Origin: Staphylococcus aureus
GTDB lineage: Bacteria > Bacillota > Bacilli > Staphylococcales > Staphylococcaceae
Direction of reading: 5' to 3'
Length of the DNA: 64,000 bases
Assembly (NCBI RefSeq): GCF_001027105.1
Contig: NZ_CP011526.1
Location: forward strand, 2,356,001-2,420,000
Shown: in pieces, positions 30,558-40,290 of the stretch
How the letters are laid out: the number at the start of each line of letters is the position of its first letter
How positions within the stretch are numbered: the stretch's first letter is position 1
The notes under the pieces: generated by a model
The model's input: only the letters and a program-made list of their open reading frames with translations
Databases searched by the model: none
Told to the model about the DNA's origin: nothing
Translations under genes and position numbers: made by a program

Positions 30558-31835
30558 TTAAATTGATTTTAAATATTCTTGACCTTTTGCTTTGTCATAT
30601 ACGTTTTCCCATTTAGCTATAACGATTGTTGATAATGCATTACCAATAACGTTTACACATGTACGTACCATATCTAAGATACGGTCAACACCAATAATTA
30701 ATGCTAAACCTTGTGCCGGTAAGCCCATGGCACCTAATGTTGTTAATAAAACAACGATTGAAGTTCCTGGTACTGCCGCCATACCTTTAGACGTAATCAT
30801 TAATGTTAACATCAACACAATTTGCTCTGATAATGTTAAGTGCATTCCATACATCTGTGCAACGAATAATGCTGCAATAGATTGATAAAGTGCTGATCCA
30901 TCTAAGTTAAACGTATAACCAATTGGTATAACAAAAGAAGTAATTTCTTTTGGAGAACCGAAGTTTTCCATTTTCTTCATCATTACAGGAAGTACAGCTT
31001 CCGAACTTGATGTAGAAAATGCTAAAAGCAATTCACTTTTCAAGATTCTAATAATATTCATGATATTAATACCACACATCCATGCAACTAGTCCTAGTAT
31101 AGCGAATACAAAGAACACCATTGCAAAGACAACAACTAATACTAATTTTAATAGTGGTAATAATGCGGATGCACCAAATGTAATAATTGTAGTACAAATG
31201 AATGCAAACACTCCAAGTGGTGCTAATTTTAAAATTTTATTAATCATCCAGAACACAGCTTCAAGCGATCCGCTTAAAAATTCTTTAACTGGTTCTGCTT
31301 TTTTACCTACAGCAGCTAATCCTAATCCAAAGAATACTGCGAAGAAGATAATAGGTAATAATTCACCCTTATTTAAAGCTTCAAAAAAGTTTGTCGGAAT
31401 AATATGTACAATGGTATCAATAAAATGATTTCCATATGTAGATTGTTCTGCTGCATGTGCAGTTGATTGATATTTAGAAATATCACCTTTAGGTAATTTT
31501 GTTGGGTCTAATCCAGCACCTGGTTTAAATAGGTTACCGAAGATAATCCCTAAACCTATTGCGATTGTTGTAATAATTTCAAAGTATAAAATTGTTTTCC
31601 AGCCATAACGCCCTACAGTTTTCGATTCCCCAACGTTCGAAATAGAAAGCGCTAGTGAGCAAAATACAACTGGTATAACGATCATTTTAATTAAATTTAA
31701 AAATACGTCACCAAATGGTTTAATGTAATTTGCTACGTTTTCTTGTCCATATAATAAAAGTCCTACGACAACACCTAACACTAATGCAATAACAACTTGC
31801 ATAGGTAGGCTAATTTTTCTCTTGAATAGAGCCAT
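30558..31835 (-). CDS. gltT: Proton/sodium-glutamate symporter
   Basis: A 425-residue transporter of the dicarboxylate/amino acid:cation symporter family with about eight helices. It has the serine-rich hairpin motif AFSTSSSEAVLPVMM (near 270) and the substrate/cation motif NLDGSALYQ (family NMDGTALY). It takes up glutamate or aspartate with cations. The ATG at 31835 follows gaaggggagt. It is monocistronic, ending at the hairpin that abuts the tandem repeats. Confidence 0.9.
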   Translation of the reverse strand: MALFKRKISLPMQVVIALVLGVVVGLLLYGQENVANYIKPFGDVFLNLIKMIVIPVVFCSLALSISNVGESKTVGRYGWKTILYFEIITTIAIGLGIIFGNLFKPGAGLDPTKLPKGDISKYQSTAHAAEQSTYGNHFIDTIVHIIPTNFFEALNKGELLPIIFFAVFFGLGLAAVGKKAEPVKEFLSGSLEAVFWMINKILKLAPLGVFAFICTTIITFGASALLPLLKLVLVVVFAMVFFVFAILGLVAWMCGINIMNIIRILKSELLLAFSTSSSEAVLPVMMKKMENFGSPKEITSFVIPIGYTFNLDGSALYQSIAALFVAQMYGMHLTLSEQIVLMLTLMITSKGMAAVPGTSIVVLLTTLGAMGLPAQGLALIIGVDRILDMVRTCVNVIGNALSTIVIAKWENVYDKAKGQEYLKSI

Positions 31836-32016
31836 AGTACAAACTCCCCTTCATCTGACATCACTCAATTATATCAGAAAATTGATAATTATCTATAAAA
31901 AATTAAAATATTTATCTTTTATAGATGTCAAAAATCACTAATTTCCATACAAAAACTGTTTACCTCAAATAATTAAAATTGAAGGCACTAAACTGCTTCA
32001 CCAGTTTAACGTTTCA

Positions 32017-32382
32017 CTATTTTGATGGTTTATAATTTTGATTGAAATATTTATGCTTTGCAGTTTTCAAACTTTTCTTAGTCTCTGTATCAAAGCCTTC
32101 AACAAATAATCCTTTATTAGTACTGATTGGTTGCACAACATAAGTTACACCAGGTTCATCTTTAAATGTAACTTCCTTATAGAAGAGACCTTTTTTAGCA
32201 CTATACTCTGTTTTTTCTGATTTAATTTTATCTTTTAGATTTTTCTCTTCCAAGTAACTGTCAATTAGTTGAATATTCTTATGGCCTTGATATGTTTTCA
32301 GACCAAAGAAAAATGCTACTGCAACAATTAATGAAATAAATAATATAATGATAACTTTAATCGCGTTTTTTTTCTTCTTCAT
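32017..32382 (-). CDS. Small membrane-anchored protein, DUF3139 family
   Basis: This 121-residue protein has a lysine-rich start, one hydrophobic helix (about 8-28), and an exposed domain. The segment DSYLEEKNLKDKIKSEKTEYSAKKGLFYKEVTFKDEPGVTYV is characteristic of DUF3139. Function unknown. The ATG at 32382 follows aaaaaggagt. It is divergent from sarZ across about 400 bp. Confidence 0.75.
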   Translation of the reverse strand: MKKKKNAIKVIIILFISLIVAVAFFFGLKTYQGHKNIQLIDSYLEEKNLKDKIKSEKTEYSAKKGLFYKEVTFKDEPGVTYVVQPISTNKGLFVEGFDTETKKSLKTAKHKYFNQNYKPSK

Positions 32383-32779
32383 TATGTAACTCCTTTTTGC
32401 TTATCTATTCAGTATGAACGAATCAATTTATTTAATAAAGAGTTTTTACCAGATTGTAACAAATTTTTTTATTCTCAATATTATTATAGAAATCGAATTA
32501 CATACACGATGCTTTTAAAAAATTTAATAACAAATTTTATTTTACTATCTATCAAAATAATTGACTACTTTTAACAATTAAGGATGATACAATTACATTT
32601 TTTTCAATTTAAAAAATCAGTCATATCAGTAATTACCGATGAAAATACTAAGATATCGATATATTTTGCATTATTTAACATTTAAATTCAATTATAGACA
32701 ATTCAATAATTGCGATGAAATCAGTACTTGACAACTATTACACTTCATAATATTGTTTATTTTAACAAGGAGTGATTGG
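32383..32779. other. AT-rich intergenic region upstream of sarZ
   Basis: 397 bp without a gene. A TTGACA at 32728-32733 on the plus strand has only a weak -10 (TATTGT) 17 bp later; it may be the sarZ promoter. Nothing else stands out except long A/T runs. Confidence 0.4.
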
Positions 32780-33226
32780 ATGTATGTAGAAAACAGCTAT
32801 CTTAGCAAACAGTTGTGTTTTTTATTTTATGTTTCTTCAAAAGAAATAATTAAAAAATACACAAACTATCTTAAGGAATATGATTTAACCTATACTGGTT
32901 ACATTGTTTTAATGGCGATTGAAAATGATGAAAAACTTAACATCAAAAAATTAGGTGAACGTGTGTTCTTAGATTCTGGAACACTGACACCATTACTAAA
33001 GAAATTAGAAAAGAAAGATTACGTTGTTCGAACACGTGAAGAGAAAGATGAAAGAAACCTACAAATTTCTCTAACAGAACAAGGTAAAGCAATAAAAAGC
33101 CCTCTTGCTGAAATTTCTGTTAAGGTCTTTAATGAATTCAACATTTCAGAACGAGAAGCATCAGATATAATTAATAATTTGCGGAATTTTGTTTCTAAAA
33201 ATTTTGACTATTCCGACAAAAAATAA
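32780..33226 (+). CDS. sarZ: SarZ, redox-sensing MarR/SarA-family regulator
   Basis: A 148-residue MarR-type protein. Cys13 ([13 protein letters not shown]) is the single redox-sensing thiol known for S. aureus SarZ/MgrA-type regulators. The winged helix covers about 35-110 ([19 protein letters not shown], then the wing [17 protein letters not shown]). SarZ tunes virulence and metabolic genes in response to thiol oxidation. The ATG at 32780 has aaggag 7 nt upstream; a frame extended to 32753 is unsupported. Confidence 0.95.
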   Translation: MYVENSYLSKQLCFLFYVSSKEIIKKYTNYLKEYDLTYTGYIVLMAIENDEKLNIKKLGERVFLDSGTLTPLLKKLEKKDYVVRTREEKDERNLQISLTEQGKAIKSPLAEISVKVFNEFNISEREASDIINNLRNFVSKNFDYSDKK

Positions 33227-33447
33227 CTCCCTATCATAAGGTGATGGGCAGAAGTATGCATCGATATGTTTATTCATTATCTTTATTGCTTGTATAAATC
33301 TCGATGCTCAGTTCTTTTGCCCTGATTCCTTATCAGGCACAAATCTACCCATTTATTACTTTTTTATCTCCCCTTTTACTTTAACTTTTTTAATACTACT
33401 CATATAATGGCTTTGTAATACAAATTTCTATAATGGAAGTGATGATA

Positions 33448-33870
33448 TTGAACTTCAATCAATTCGAGAATCAAAACTTTTTTAACGGTAATCCAAGTGA
33501 TACATTTAAAGATTTAGGTAAACAAGTATTTAATTACTTTTCAACACCTTCATTTGTAACGAATATATATGAAACAGACGAATTATATTACTTAGAAGCT
33601 GAACTAGCAGGTGTAAATAAAGAAGATATTAGTATCGATTTCAATAATAATACGCTCACTATTCAAGCTACTAGAAGCGCAAAATACAAATCTGAACAAC
33701 TCATTTTAGATGAGCGTAACTTCGAATCATTAATGCGTCAATTTGATTTTGAAGCTGTTGATAAGCAACATATTACTGCTAGTTTTGAAAATGGGTTATT
33801 AACCATTACCTTGCCTAAAATCAAACCAAGCAATGAAACTACTTCATCAACATCTATTCCAATTTCATAG
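33448..33870 (+). CDS. Hsp20/alpha-crystallin small heat shock protein
   Basis: The 140-residue protein has the alpha-crystallin core at about residues 35-130 (YLEAELAGVNKEDISIDFNNNTLTIQA, then ASFENGLLTITLPK with the conserved GxLTITLPK end). It has a Ser/Thr-rich tail. It would act as an ATP-independent holdase. The start is probably TTG at 33448, 8 nt after ggaag; the ATGs at 33433 and 33442 overlap or crowd that site. No CIRCE or CtsR operator was recognised upstream. A bidirectional hairpin follows. Confidence 0.85.
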   Translation: MNFNQFENQNFFNGNPSDTFKDLGKQVFNYFSTPSFVTNIYETDELYYLEAELAGVNKEDISIDFNNNTLTIQATRSAKYKSEQLILDERNFESLMRQFDFEAVDKQHITASFENGLLTITLPKIKPSNETTSSTSIPIS

Positions 33871-33895
33871 TTAAATTTAAAATGAATACACTACT

Positions 33896-33943
33896 AAAGC
33901 CTTAATGTCATGCTACGAATATTGCGCATGATATTAAGGCTTT
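33896..33943. terminator. Bidirectional terminator between hsp20 and narT
   Basis: 18-nt arms aaagccttaatgtcatgc (33896-33913) and gcatgatattaaggcttt (33926-33943) with one mismatch, between convergent genes. Confidence 0.88.
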
Positions 33944-33976
33944 GTATTTAACTAAATGAATGGCATGTATTACATA

Positions 33977-35146
33977 TCAACCGTTTTTCAATGAGCCATA
34001 TTCTTTTTGGTATAAATGACGCATGGTAAATAATGCAATACATCCAAATACCGCTAAGAAAATAAATGCTAAATGACTTGATCCTGTTAAATTAGCTACG
34101 TACGTGATTACTAGTGGTGGGAAGAATCCTCCTAAACCACCCATCATTGATACGATACCATTTGCGGATCCCGCTTCATTTAAGAAGTATGATGGTACTA
34201 ATTTGAAGATTAAGCCGTTACCAATACCTGCACAAATACTTATTGTTAAACAGCCTACAGTGAATAATGCGATATGGTCTGAAATACCTAAAATAATGGC
34301 ACCGATAATCATAACAACAAAATCAATCATCAATACTTTAACTGCATTAAATTTATCACCTAAAATGCCACCTATTGGTCTTAAGAATGTTGCCAGCGCA
34401 ATGAATACACCTGATCGAATACCAGCATCTACTTTGTCAATTCCAAAATGATTTACTAAGTAGTTAGGTAAGAAAATACCAAATGCTACAAAAGCACCAA
34501 AAGTAATAAAATACCAATAACTTAAGTAATATAATTTGTAGTTTTTAGATAATGTTTTCATTTGAGCCATTAATGGTACTTTAATTTTACGTTCTTGTGT
34601 GTCACCAAAAATGAACATAATTAATGCAAATAAAGCGATAATAATTAAGTAACTTCTAACTGTTGTTTGCCAACCAATAATACCCGCTATCGGTGGTGCT
34701 AAAAATGAAGAAACTGCTGTACCGATATTTCCCATACCATAAATACCATTTGCTAGACCTACTTTTTCTTTAGGGAAATATTTAGGAACTGATGTAACAC
34801 CAACTGAGAAAATTGCACCACCTACACCAAGGAAAAATCCTGAAGCCATTAACATACCCGGTGTTTGTGCTTGGCTTAAGAAAAATATCGGGAATAACAA
34901 TACGATAAAACTAGTAAAGAATACCCATTTAGCGCCAACAATGTTTGTTAAATAACCAAATGGCACACGGAGCACCGATCCCAAAATAACTGGTATCGCT
35001 AAAATGATTGATATTTGACCTTCAGTAACATTGACATCTTGTTTAATAAAGGGCATTAATGGCGCAATTATACTCCAAGCCATAAACCCAACCACTAAAC
35101 TTAATGTTTGTAATGTAAGTTGAAAGCCACCTTTTGTTTTGTACAT
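33977..35146 (-). CDS. narT: NarT/NarK nitrate-nitrite transporter
   Basis: A 389-residue major facilitator with 12 helices. The nitrate signature glycines are present ([10 protein letters not shown] near the C-terminus and [13 protein letters not shown] in the first half). It moves nitrate in, or exchanges it for nitrite, for the NarGHJI reductase encoded 5 kb away. The ATG at 35146 has gaaggtga upstream; the longer frame to 35170 is rejected. An NreC-type palindrome about 170 bp upstream fits the known NreBC control of staphylococcal narT. Confidence 0.9.
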
Positions 35147-35515
35147 ACGTTTCACCTTCATCAAAATCATTTATTTTTTAATAGATATCAATACTCTGCC
35201 TATATATTAGAGGTCAATGTTATTTAAAAATGCTTTCATTTATATGAAAACATTCAATATAGACAAAGTATTGACTACATATATATTTTATTATGATTGT
35301 GAAAAAGTGAACATAAGGATTTTCCCTTATTTATGAAGTGATTTACCCTATACAATGTCCCTTTAAGATGCTTTTAGACACTTATTCGCCATCATTTTAA
35401 TCATATTATTTAGGAACACTCACATACTTTTCTTAATTTTTTTCAATTAGTTACAATTACTGCTTGAAAATCACGTTACGTTATCCTTTATGCTGACAAC
35501 ATAAGGAGGTTTATC
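35147..35515. other. narT upstream region
   Basis: 369 bp without a gene, divergent between narT and the protease pseudogene. It holds the NreC-type palindrome at 35313-35330 and otherwise AT-rich sequence. Confidence 0.5.
35313..35330. promoter_or_regulatory. NreC-type palindrome upstream of narT
   Basis: ataaggattttcccttat is an 18-bp near-palindrome related to the NreC consensus TAGGGNNNNCCCTA. NreC is encoded in this window and is known to activate narT in staphylococci. Confidence 0.6.
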
Positions 35516-36430
35516 ATGTATAAAATCAATATTATTAGATCAGATTCCGTCTATAATAATATACTCAAGGCACCAATAAACGACCGTGATTCAATTTTCA
35601 CTAAAGAAATATTAGTACCTTTTAAAAAGAAATTTGAGGTACAACATATGCCTATTTATAATGATGACAAACAGACAATGAGTGCGATTCAATTTTTAGA
35701 TGCCTTTCAAATTTCTCCCAAAGATTTACGCATGTCTGACCAAATGTCAATACAATACCTGAATAATGATTTCTGGAGTAATTGCGAAAAATATTTAAAA
35801 GTTGCTATAGATCAATTTTCAAATTATAGTATCTCATCTCAAGTTTCTAACTATCATTTCACAGTATTACTTGGAGATCGCCAAAAACCACTTATGTATC
35901 TAAATAAAAATCGCGGTGGTGATGGTGGCATACCAGGTTATATTATGATTTATTTAGTGCCGAGTACAAGTACAATTAATTCTATGAAAAGCTTAATTGC
36001 ACATGAAGTAAATCATAATATGCGCTATCAATATATTGATTGGGATGGCGGAAGTTTGATTGAATTGATTATTGCAGAAGGATTAGCTGAAAACTATGTA
36101 GAATCATTGTATGGTAAAGCGCATATTGGACCGTGGGTAACAAATACTAATTGAAGTCGTGATAACGTAAAAATTAAAAATACTATTTATAATCATTTAC
36201 ATTTAAAGCATATATTTGAATCGATGCCTTATCTCTATGGTGATGATATTAATAAACTTCAAGGTAGGCCTATCGTTGGCTTATCTCATGCTGCCGGGTA
36301 TGCATGTGGCTATCACTTGGTAAAATACTTTTTACAAAAAACAAACATACCTATTGAAGTTGCTACAACACTTCCAGCACAAAAAATAATAAATGAGGTG
36401 ACTGAATTTTGGCATACACATACACTTTAA
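35516..36430 (+). pseudogene. DUF2268 (YjaZ-like) metalloprotease gene interrupted by an in-frame TGA
   Basis: The first 212 residues contain a gluzincin zinc motif HEVNH at 163-167 followed by AEGLAENYVESLYG. The reading frame then meets TGA at 36152-36154 (residue 213). The same frame stays open for another 91 codons to 36430, with family-like sequence (IFESMPYLYGDDINKLQGRPIVGLSHAAGYACGYHLVKYF). A single TGG-to-TGA change would explain it. The full protein would be 304 residues. The catalytic motif precedes the stop, so a truncated but possibly folded product could be made. The ribosome binding site is taaggaggt. Confidence 0.85.
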
Positions 36431-37149
36431 AAGATATTATTGAAATTACAGGTGTAACTAAAAGAACTTTACATTATTACGATGAAATAGGATTATTAGT
36501 TCCAGATAAAAATGATAAAAATTATCGCGTTTATAAACAGCAAGACTTAGAAAAATTACAAAAGATTTTAATACTCAAGTCTTTTGATTTTGATATCGCT
36601 AAAATAAAACAATACATTTCGTATGATAATGAACAATTGCGAAAGTTATTATCAGAGCAAATAAGCAAGTTAGATAAAAAGATTTCTGACTTACAATTAA
36701 TTAGACGCTCTGTATGTGAATTTATTAAAGGACTCTCTCTAATAGATACCAGCATTTTAAACAAGACACTACAGTCACAATATGATAAAGAAGCATCTAT
36801 AAAATATGGTCATACGAAAGCATATCAATCATTTATTAGACGTAAAGACAGCTTACAATCGCAGGATATCAGACATAAATTGACAACTATCTTCAATAAA
36901 TTTAATCATATGTCTTTGAGTCATTATCCAATCCAAGATTGTAGTGATCTCGTATTTGAGTGGAAGGCATTTATGAACACTATCGCTGATTTTGATGATG
37001 AAACATTATGCTGTATTGCTAAAACATATGAAGATGATACGCGTTTCAAAGATTACTTTAATTCATATGATAATCAAAATTTAGCATCATACATTTCAGA
37101 AGCTGTTAATTATTTTTTGAGCAATGTGAATAAGAGCGACAATTTTTAA
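36409..37149 (+). CDS. MerR-family regulator with TipAS-like ligand domain
   Basis: The N-terminal MerR winged helix is clear (YTLKDIIEITGVTKRTLHYYDEIGLLVPDKNDKNYRVY). A dimerisation helix runs to about residue 105, then a C-terminal domain of about 130 residues resembles TipAS (conserved tryptophan, a tyrosine-acidic-acidic-RF-like segment YEDDTRFKDYFNSYDN, and a final helix). TipAS domains bind drug-like ligands. The start is TTG at 36409 with gaggtg 9 nt upstream, inside the last 22 nt of the protease gene, so the two are translationally coupled. The premature stop in the protease may therefore reduce its translation. Confidence 0.83.
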   Translation: MAYTYTLKDIIEITGVTKRTLHYYDEIGLLVPDKNDKNYRVYKQQDLEKLQKILILKSFDFDIAKIKQYISYDNEQLRKLLSEQISKLDKKISDLQLIRRSVCEFIKGLSLIDTSILNKTLQSQYDKEASIKYGHTKAYQSFIRRKDSLQSQDIRHKLTTIFNKFNHMSLSHYPIQDCSDLVFEWKAFMNTIADFDDETLCCIAKTYEDDTRFKDYFNSYDNQNLASYISEAVNYFLSNVNKSDNF

Positions 37150-37342
37150 TCCTCATACAGATGCTACAACACTGAATACACCAACTAAAATAATTGTTCA
37201 AAGTAGAAAACTAATCATTTATTCTCTAAATCAATAACTATATTAAAAGTTATACCTTTGCAAAGCGAATTAGTATAGGTTACCGAAAGGAGAAAGGATT
37301 AGGTTCCATTCGATTTATAAAAAAATATATTTCGAAACATAC

Positions 37343-37380
37343 AAAAGCGCCAGAAGATAATCATTTCCTCTCGCGCTTTT
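37343..37380 (-). terminator. nreABC terminator
   Basis: Arms aaaagcgc (37343-37350) and gcgctttt (37373-37380), 27 bp past the nreC stop codon, with a minus-strand exit into tttgtatg. Confidence 0.6.
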
Positions 37381-37406
37381 ATACTGAATTATATTAATTT
37401 CAAACT

Positions 37407-38060
37407 CTAAAACTCTAATAATTTCTTTTTCAATGCATATTCAACTAGCTCAGGTTTACTCTTTAAGCCAAGCTTTGTCATAATATGCGTCTTATGTGCT
37501 TCTACTGTTTTCACAGATACAAATAATTTCTCTGCAATTTCTTTATTCCCGTAACCTTTGGCAATAAGTGGCAATATTTCTAGTTCTCGTTTTGATAAGA
37601 TTTTAAAAGGATCTGTTGTGTTTGCAGTGTCCTGATTTGAATTAGATACAAATTCATTCACTAAAGATGTTGTAAGTTTCATATCTACATATGTTTCACC
37701 TTTATATACAGTTCGAATAGCTAACAATAATTGTTCATCAGGTGCATTTTTCAATATGTAACCTTTCGCACCATTACGCAACACATAGAACAAATACTCC
37801 TCATCATCAAACATTGTTAATATTAGTATTTTAGTTTCAGGAAAACTGTCAGCAATTTTACTCGTAGCGATAAGACCTGACTCACCTGGTGGCATACTTA
37901 AATCCATTAGTAACACATCAGGTTTATATTCCATTACTTTTTGGTAAGCTTCGACGCCATCTGCAGCCGTTGCAACAACTTCCATATCATTTTGATAATT
38001 TAAAATCATAGAGAACCCCGTACGGACAACAGCGTGATCATCGGCAATGACTATTTTCAA
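37407..38060 (-). CDS. nreC: NreC, response regulator of nitrate respiration
   Basis: A 217-residue NarL-type regulator: receiver with phospho-acceptor Asp53 ([10 protein letters not shown]) and a LuxR-type helix-turn-helix at about 148-210 ([44 protein letters not shown]). Phosphorylated by NreB under oxygen limitation, it activates nar, nir and narT promoters. It follows nreB by 22 bp at the end of a nar-nre transcript. Confidence 0.95.
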   Translation of the reverse strand: MKIVIADDHAVVRTGFSMILNYQNDMEVVATAADGVEAYQKVMEYKPDVLLMDLSMPPGESGLIATSKIADSFPETKILILTMFDDEEYLFYVLRNGAKGYILKNAPDEQLLLAIRTVYKGETYVDMKLTTSLVNEFVSNSNQDTANTTDPFKILSKRELEILPLIAKGYGNKEIAEKLFVSVKTVEAHKTHIMTKLGLKSKPELVEYALKKKLLEF

Positions 38061-38082
38061 TTTTATTCCCCCAATGTATGTT

Positions 38083-39117
38083 TCAAATTGGAATGTTCAA
38101 TGTAACATTGGTACCCTCACCAATTTTCGTTTCAATATTGACGCTACCGCTGACTAACTCAGCTCGCTCATTCATTCCATATAAACCGAGTCCAGAACCT
38201 TTAGGCTTAGAACTTGGATCAAAACCATTTCCCGCATCTATCACTTCTGCTACCAAATGGCGCCCAGTTTGACGGATACCTACATTTATTTCATTTACAT
38301 CAGCGTATTTCAACGCATTTAAAATAGCTTCTTGCACTACTCGATAAACAACCGTTTCAATATCACTATCAAAGCGAGTATTTTTAATATTTGATGTATA
38401 TATGATTTTTATTCCATAATTTTCTTCAAACTGTTTAAAATATGATTTAAAAGCTGCTTCAAGGCCTAGATCATCCAAAGAAGCGGGTCTTAATTCAACC
38501 GACATATTACGTATATCATCAATTAATTTAGCGACAATATATTCAATATTTTCTGCGTCTTCCAAAAGCTTAGTTGTATCTTCTTGATATTTTAATAATC
38601 TCAATTGAACATCTACATTGAGCATTTCTTGAATCACACTATCATGTAACTCTCTAGAAATTCGCTTTCTTTCATTTTCTTGGGCTGAGATTGTTTTACG
38701 CATCATACGTTGTTGATGCAATTTCTCTTGCTGTTCAATTTGTGATGAAACATTTTGAAGCGTAAATGCATGAATTCCCCTGTCTTGATCAATCAACTGA
38801 TATGTTGCTGTAAATGGCATCACTTTTTGATCTTTCGTCTTCATAAATACTTGGAAATTCGTAGCTTGTACTTGCATCGATTCTAAGAAACAGTCTTTAC
38901 ATGATTGTACATCATAGGCATTTGTATACCCTTCACATCTGTGACAAATCGCATTCGCCACAGCACTGTAATTATCTTCTTCAGATAATATATCTTTAGC
39001 AGCATCATTCATTGCAATAATTTTACCGTTATCATCAGCAAAAACTATCTTTTCGATTGAATGCTCATAATATTTTTTCAATAAAGTATCTAACTGTATA
39101 CTGTCCTCATTAATCAT
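38083..39117 (-). CDS. nreB: NreB, oxygen-sensing iron-sulfur histidine kinase
   Basis: A 344-residue cytoplasmic kinase without membrane helices. The PAS domain holds the four cysteines for an oxygen-labile [4Fe-4S] cluster: Cys58 and Cys61 (CHRC), Cys73 and Cys76 (CKDC), one residue offset from S. carnosus NreB. The phospho-acceptor His158 sits in [14 protein letters not shown] (HisKA_3). The ATPase domain carries GSGLGLYGM. In air the cluster is lost and the kinase is inactive. It is the middle gene of nreABC. Confidence 0.96.
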
Positions 39118-39140
39118 GACTTACACCCTAATTCATCTCA

Positions 39141-39593
39141 TTATTTATCATCATTGAAAATACCAAACTTACGTTGAATATCATCATTATCAAATATTTT
39201 TGGTAAAGGACGACCATCTCTTTGACCAAATAATAGTACGCCATACACTTGATTCTTATACCAAAGCGGCACTGCTAAAACTGCTGTTAATGATTCGCTC
39301 AATAAAATTGGATAGTCAATCTTTTCTTCAGGCCCTAAAGCTAAACCAACATTGGCTATTACCATACGCTTTCCTGTTTTCATAACAGTTCCAGCTAATC
39401 CACGACCTTTTCTTAAAATAATCAATTTAAATCGATTATTTTTATTACCTGAAACATAGTGCCATTTTATTGGAGATGATGGTTTGTTAGATTCATAGAA
39501 AGCGATTGCCGCAAAATCATAACCCTCTTCTTTGCGTATTTTATCTAATGTCTCTTGAAATCTACGATCTTCAATTATTGCTTCTGGTGTCAA
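39141..39593 (-). CDS. nreA: NreA, nitrate-binding GAF protein
   Basis: A 150-residue GAF-domain protein, the third component of the NreABC system. NreA binds nitrate and restrains NreB when nitrate is absent. GAF-like features include GRGLAGTVMKTGKRMVIANV and LTAVLAVPLWYKNQVYGVLLFGQRDGRPL. The start codon is TTG at 39593, preceded by gaggtgaaagga. It lies 19 bp after narI, so it is likely cotranscribed with narGHJI. Confidence 0.93.
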   Translation of the reverse strand: MTPEAIIEDRRFQETLDKIRKEEGYDFAAIAFYESNKPSSPIKWHYVSGNKNNRFKLIILRKGRGLAGTVMKTGKRMVIANVGLALGPEEKIDYPILLSESLTAVLAVPLWYKNQVYGVLLFGQRDGRPLPKIFDNDDIQRKFGIFNDDK

Positions 39594-39612
39594 ATCCTTT
39601 CACCTCTTATGC

Positions 39613-40290
39613 TTACACTTTATTCTTACGGTAAATAATATATCTGCGATTTATATATGTCAAAGGTACACTCCAAACATGCACCAAACGTGTAAATGGC
39701 CAACAAGCCATAATAGTGAAACCTAACAATATATGCATTTTAAATGCAATCGGCACACCACTCATCAATGACGCATCTGGTTTTAACATAAATAATTGTC
39801 TAAACCAAATTGATAATGAAGTTCTGTAGTTAAAGTCTGGATGTTGTATATTTGTTACTAATGTTGCGTAACATCCCATAAATACGATAAGTAATAATAA
39901 GAAATTTACAAATATATCCGACGCTGAACTTAATCTTCGAATACTTTTCGTAGTAACACGTCTCGCTGTTAATAAAAACATCCCTATCAAAGTTATTATA
40001 CCAAAGATGCTACCAATATAAACAGCGCCTATATGATATAAATGCTCAGACACACCCACTGCATCCATCCATGGTTTCGGTATTAACAATCCAACTACGT
40101 GTCCAAAAAACACTGGAATAATACCTAAGTGAAATAATAAACTTCCCCACATCAACCTTTTTCTTTCTATTAATTCACTAGATTTAGCTGTCCAAGAAAA
40201 TTTATCATAACGATAACGTGCAATATGACCTGCGACAAAGACAACTAAACATAAATACGGAAATATAACCCATAAAAACTGATTAAGCAT
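39613..40290 (-). CDS. narI: NarI, nitrate reductase cytochrome b subunit
   Basis: This 225-residue membrane subunit has five hydrophobic helices and the histidines expected to ligate two b hemes (in FLWVIFPYLCLVVFVAGHIARY, in WGSLLFHLGIIPVFFGHVVG, and in FKMHILLGFT). It takes electrons from menaquinol and passes them to NarH. Start and narJ stop overlap by 8 nt, and kaaaggagtg-type pairing sequence (aaaggagtg) precedes the ATG at 40290. Confidence 0.95.
   Translation of the reverse strand: MLNQFLWVIFPYLCLVVFVAGHIARYRYDKFSWTAKSSELIERKRLMWGSLLFHLGIIPVFFGHVVGLLIPKPWMDAVGVSEHLYHIGAVYIGSIFGIITLIGMFLLTARRVTTKSIRRLSSASDIFVNFLLLLIVFMGCYATLVTNIQHPDFNYRTSLSIWFRQLFMLKPDASLMSGVPIAFKMHILLGFTIMACWPFTRLVHVWSVPLTYINRRYIIYRKNKV

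Noticed and set aside
31876..31896. Fur-like gataattatc upstream of gltT
   Set aside because: Only a 10-bp palindrome without the 7-1-7 arrangement; no reason to expect iron control.
33243..33295. Short ORF MGRSMHRYVYSLSLLLV after sarZ
   Set aside because: aaggtg directly abuts the ATG, leaving no proper spacing, and the region is better explained as folded RNA.
35298..35315. Rex-like ttgtgaaaaagtgaacat before narT
   Set aside because: The left half matches, but the right half lacks TCACAA.
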